A DNA stretch of 35,030 nucleotides, from the NCBI GenBank assembly GCA_964495655.1, contig CAZBWK010000037.1, positions 1 through 35,030 of the forward strand, in the 5' to 3' direction. The notes below the pieces were generated by a model. It had not been told where the DNA came from. It did not search any database and saw only the letters and a program-made list of their open reading frames with translations. The position numbers were made by a program, and so were the translations under genes. Position 1 is the stretch's first letter. Every line of letters begins with the position of its first letter. This document shows, piece by piece, positions 32,139 through 35,030 of this stretch. The stretch comes from JAAYJR01 sp964495655 (lineage in GTDB: Bacteria; Bacteroidota; Bacteroidia; Bacteroidales; Prolixibacteraceae).

Positions 32139-32747
32139 GTGAAAAAATTAGATATAAATCCAAACGCTAAAGCATTGATTTTTGATCTTGATGGTACTTT
32201 AGCCGACACAATGCCTGTTCATTTTATGGCCTATAAAAACATTCTGATAAATTATGGAATTGTCTTTACTCCTGAGTTATTTGCTACTTTGGCCGGCATC
32301 CCTGCTGTTGAGACAATCCGGAAGCTGAATGTTATGTTTGGGACTAACATGGATGCGGAGGAAACAGGACTTCAAAAAGAGAGGGAGTATGAAAAGATAA
32401 TGCATAAGATGGAACCTGTGAACCCGGTAGTTGACCTTGTAAGAAGATATTATGGGAAACTCCCGATGTCAGTGGGTACCGGCGGGTCTAAAAGATTAGC
32501 ATGGAGAACTCTGGAAATTTTGGAGTTGGATAAATATTTCGATATATTGATAGCGACCGAAGATGTTAAACGATCAAAACCTCACCCTGAAACATTTTTG
32601 AAATGTGCCGGGGAGATGGGTGTGGAACCTTCAGCTTGTCATGTGTTTGAAGATGGAGAGCCCGGTATTAAAGCTGCTGTTGCTGCCGGTATGATGTACA
32701 CTTTGGTGACCGACTATTATGAAGTTACTATAGGGAAAGAGATATAA
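32139..32747 (+). CDS. HAD-family phosphatase (beta-phosphoglucomutase-like)
   Basis: From GTG 32139 the product is 202 residues (KKLDINPNAKALIFDLDGT). The HAD motifs are complete: nucleophile and acid-base Asp in DLDGTLADT, motif II in VGTGGSKRL, motif III Lys in KRSKPHPETF, and motif IV in HVFEDGEPGIKAA. The alpha-helical cap inserted after motif I places it in the beta-phosphoglucomutase / sugar-phosphatase group. It would dephosphorylate or isomerise a small phosphate ester in the cytoplasm; the substrate is not evident. The promoter position rules out the more upstream start. uvrB follows after 53 nt and may be co-transcribed. Confidence 0.87.
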   Translation: MKKLDINPNAKALIFDLDGTLADTMPVHFMAYKNILINYGIVFTPELFATLAGIPAVETIRKLNVMFGTNMDAEETGLQKEREYEKIMHKMEPVNPVVDLVRRYYGKLPMSVGTGGSKRLAWRTLEILELDKYFDILIATEDVKRSKPHPETFLKCAGEMGVEPSACHVFEDGEPGIKAAVAAGMMYTLVTDYYEVTIGKEI

Positions 32748-32800
32748 TGCATGATATTTTCAGGTTACAGTAAAAAACAGTAGAATTTATCAGGTTTCTT

Positions 32801-34828
32801 ATGGAGTTTAAAGTCATATCAGATTATAAGCCGACAGGTGACCAGCCCGAGGCAATCAGACAGCTTTCTGAATCGGTTTTAGAAGGTGAGAAATATCAGA
32901 CACTGTTAGGCGTAACCGGGTCAGGGAAAACTTTTACCATGGCAAATGTAATTGAGAAAATTCAGCGGCCAACACTGATCTTCAGTCATAATAAAACACT
33001 TGCTGCCCAGCTTTACGGAGAGATGAAACAGTTTTTTCCTGATAATCTGGTGGAGTATTTTGTTTCATATTACGATTATTACCAGCCAGAGGCTTACCTG
33101 CCTTCCTCTGATACTTATATTGAAAAGGACCTTTCAATAAATAAGGATATAGAAAAGCTCAGGTTAAGCGCTACTTCGGCTTTGCTGTCAGGTAGAAGAG
33201 ATGTTGTGGTTGTCTCTTCTGTATCCTGCCTTTATGGCATTGGTAATCCTGAAGATTTTCATGCTAATGTTACATCAGTCACAGCAGGTGATTCTGTTTC
33301 AAGGAATTATATACTAAGGAAACTGGTTGATGCACTATATTCCAGAAGTGAAGTTGATTTTCAGCGTGGGAATTTTCGGGTTAAAGGTGATACAGTAGAT
33401 ATATTCCCGGCCTATTCTGATACTGGTGTAAGAATTATTTTTTGGGGCGATGAGATTGAAAAAATATATTTATTTGATCCTCTGACAGGGCATGAACTGG
33501 AACAGTTAAATGAAGCGGTCATTTACCCGGCAAATATATTTGTGACTACCAAATCGAGGATGACTTCAGCCATCAGACAGATACAGGATGACCTGGTTGC
33601 ACAAATTGATTATTTTATCGGGACAGGCAGGCAGCAGGAAGCAAAGCGAATAAAAGAGAGGGTAGAGTATGACCTTGAGATGATGCGTGAGTTGGGATAT
33701 TGTCCCGGAATTGAAAATTACTCAAGGTATTTTGACGGCCGCTTGCCGGGTACAAGGCCTTTCTGCCTTTTGGATTACTTTCCTGATGATTTTTTATGTA
33801 TTATTGATGAAAGTCATGCCACAATACCTCAGATAAGGGCCATGTACGGAGGAGATAATTCAAGGAAAGTGACCCTGGTTGAATATGGATTCCGTTTACC
33901 CGCTGCCATTGATAACCGGCCATTAAAGTTTGAGGAGTTTGAAAGCCTTGTTAACCAGATAGTTTTTGTAAGCGCAACACCTGCTGACTATGAGCTTGCT
34001 AAATGTGGGGGAGTTGTTGTTGAACAGATAATTCGGCCCACAGGCCTTCCTGACCCGGTTATAGATGTGAGGCCGGCATCTAACCAGGTTGATGATCTTA
34101 TGAACGAAATTCATTTGAGAGTTGCAAAAAAAGAGAGAGTACTGGTTACAACACTTACCAAAAGAATGGCCGAGGAACTTTCTAAATACCTTCTGAACAT
34201 TGAGATCAAAGCACGTTATATCCATTCAGATGTTGATACACTTGAAAGAGTAGAACTATTAGAGCAACTGAGAAGGGGAGATTTTGATGTTTTGGTAGGT
34301 ATAAATCTCTTGCGTGAAGGACTTGACCTTCCTGAGGTATCATTGGTTGCTATTTTAGATGCAGATAAAGAGGGATTCCTTCGTTCAGAAAGATCATTGA
34401 CTCAAACAGCCGGCCGTGCTGCCCGTAACCTGAACGGTATGGTGATAATGTATGCTGACAAGATAACCCAATCTATGCAGCGAACGATTGATGCAACTGA
34501 CTACAGAAGAAATAAACAGCTGGAATATAATGCTGAGTACAATATTATACCTAAAGCAATAATAAAGCCAACCCGCGAAATTATCGGGTATCAGTTTAGG
34601 AGCAGCAAGAAGGCTGATGAATACGAAAGAACAGTAACGGCGGACATTGCGGCAGATCCGGTTATTAAATATATGGGTGTTGATGCCCTCATAAAAGCTT
34701 TTGAAAATACAAAAAGAGAGATGAAAGAGGCTGCTAAAGAACTCGATTTTATTGAAGCTGCCAGGTTGAGAGATGAAATGTATGCTTTGGAAAAATTAAT
34801 TAAGGAAAAAGAAAGACCTGCACAGTAA
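32801..34828 (+). CDS. uvrB: Excinuclease ABC subunit B
   Basis: The 675-residue UvrB is the damage-verifying helicase-like subunit of nucleotide excision repair. It shows the Walker A GVTGSGKT (residues 37-44), the beta-hairpin region YYDYYQPEAYLPSSDTYIEK, the DESH-type motif IIDESHATIPQI, helicase motifs such as FVSATPADYE, GINLLREGLDLPEV and QTAGRAARN, and a C-terminal UVR domain (EAAKELDFIEAARLRDEMYA) that binds UvrA or UvrC. Length and order are normal and the gene looks intact. No uvrA or uvrC is nearby. Confidence 0.98.
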   Translation: MEFKVISDYKPTGDQPEAIRQLSESVLEGEKYQTLLGVTGSGKTFTMANVIEKIQRPTLIFSHNKTLAAQLYGEMKQFFPDNLVEYFVSYYDYYQPEAYLPSSDTYIEKDLSINKDIEKLRLSATSALLSGRRDVVVVSSVSCLYGIGNPEDFHANVTSVTAGDSVSRNYILRKLVDALYSRSEVDFQRGNFRVKGDTVDIFPAYSDTGVRIIFWGDEIEKIYLFDPLTGHELEQLNEAVIYPANIFVTTKSRMTSAIRQIQDDLVAQIDYFIGTGRQQEAKRIKERVEYDLEMMRELGYCPGIENYSRYFDGRLPGTRPFCLLDYFPDDFLCIIDESHATIPQIRAMYGGDNSRKVTLVEYGFRLPAAIDNRPLKFEEFESLVNQIVFVSATPADYELAKCGGVVVEQIIRPTGLPDPVIDVRPASNQVDDLMNEIHLRVAKKERVLVTTLTKRMAEELSKYLLNIEIKARYIHSDVDTLERVELLEQLRRGDFDVLVGINLLREGLDLPEVSLVAILDADKEGFLRSERSLTQTAGRAARNLNGMVIMYADKITQSMQRTIDATDYRRNKQLEYNAEYNIIPKAIIKPTREIIGYQFRSSKKADEYERTVTADIAADPVIKYMGVDALIKAFENTKREMKEAAKELDFIEAARLRDEMYALEKLIKEKERPAQ

Positions 34829-34874
34829 ATGAAAACTCAGGATAATAAAATATATTTTTATTTGTTAAAGTAAT

Positions 34875-34887
34875 ATGAAACGAACAT
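34875..34887 (+). repeat. ATGAAACGARCAT motif, copy 4
   Basis: The plus strand reads ATGAAACGAACAT, 46 nt after the uvrB stop. It is followed by AACTTTTTTAAACA, which recurs inverted at the window's right end. Confidence 0.5.
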
Positions 34888-34990
34888 TAACTTTTTTAAA
34901 CAAAAATTTTATCTCATCAATATTAATAATTTTCAAAAGCATGAGATAGAACTCATCAAAGAGATGCTTAACATTTAGAAGAAATAATGC

Positions 34991-35004
34991 ATGACTCGTT
35001 TCAT
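34991..35004 (-). repeat. ATGAAACGARCAT motif, copy 5 (one extra base)
   Basis: The minus strand reads ATGAAACGAGTCAT, the same motif with one inserted base. It is oriented toward copy 4, about 105 nt apart, and may belong to a gene beyond the window. Confidence 0.45.
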
Positions 35005-35030
35005 AAAAGCAAATGTTTAAAAAAGTTTTT

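Larger units (their letters stand above)
34829..35030. other. Gene-free right end with nested inverted repeats
   Basis: The last 200 bases have no gene. Copy 4 and copy 5 of the 13-mer face each other, and the adjoining AACTTTTTTAAACA (from 34888) recurs inverted near 35014-35027. Between them, ATCTCAT (34911-34917) and ATGAGAT (34941-34947) form a 7-bp dyad. No classic terminator for uvrB is seen. Confidence 0.45.

Noticed and set aside
34875..35030. CRISPR-like array
   Set aside because: Only two motif copies in inverted orientation, with no regular spacers; no cas gene in the window.
1..35030. tRNA, rRNA or intact insertion sequence
   Set aside because: No cloverleaf, rRNA signature or transposase-like protein was recognised by eye; a covariance-model scan would be needed to exclude small RNAs.

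Overview
The window reads as a chromosomal segment of a Bacteroidota bacterium, probably a Bacteroidales or Marinilabiliales-type lineage. The evidence is a moderately AT-rich sequence, promoters of the Bacteroidota type (TTTG, about 20 nt, TAnnTTTG), two FISUMP-domain surface proteins, a Sphingobacterium-type PHP phosphodiesterase, a membrane-anchored AraC regulator and a GH130 remnant. One 10-N run (7302-7311) shows that it comes from a draft or binned assembly, so single-base lesions should be read with care. No rRNA, tRNA, CRISPR array or intact insertion sequence was recognised.

Layout. 1-4143 (minus strand) is a worn region. It holds the start of an unidentified membrane protein, the C-terminal stump of a GH130 mannoside phosphorylase, an intact TSUP permease / DoxX pair, and a decayed MjaI-type (CTAG) restriction-modification system. 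In that system the methyltransferase has a stop codon at its catalytic serine, and the nuclease has both a stop and a frameshift. 4504-11678 (plus strand) is a compact five-gene operon behind a clear promoter: a 197-residue protein; a 1238-residue protein with a TULIP-like N-terminal half, PKD domains and a C-terminal Cys-containing beta domain; a 246-residue protein repeating that C-terminal domain; a helical-plus-Ig-like protein; and a trans-isoprenyl diphosphate synthase. None of the five has a signal peptide. This is the best candidate in the window for an undescribed system, perhaps one that makes and binds or carries an isoprenoid lipid.

11719-18631 carries two FISUMP proteins, a glucosaminidase, an FAH-family hydrolase, a neutral-ceramidase-like enzyme, an ICMT-like membrane methyltransferase and an exported 1-Cys peroxiredoxin. 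18784-19554 is a solitary hisF. 19748-23576 is a four-gene operon: GNAT-nitrilase fusion, ATP-cone nuclease, alpha/beta hydrolase and cyclase/formamidase-like. 23619-27097 holds the AraC regulator, an unknown protein, the PHP phosphodiesterase and a small secreted Cys/Lys/Ser repeat protein. 27799-34828 is largely housekeeping: miaA, map, a variant GroES, an aminotransferase, a small membrane protein, a HAD phosphatase and uvrB.

Regulation. Two unlinked genes, the FISUMP gene at 12447-13079 and the small secreted protein at 26777-27097, share an almost identical leader of about 85 nt. Both also carry the motif ATGAAACGARCAT at the same distance (about 137 nt) upstream. That motif occurs five times in the window, always outside genes, and may define a local regulon or a small dispersed repeat.
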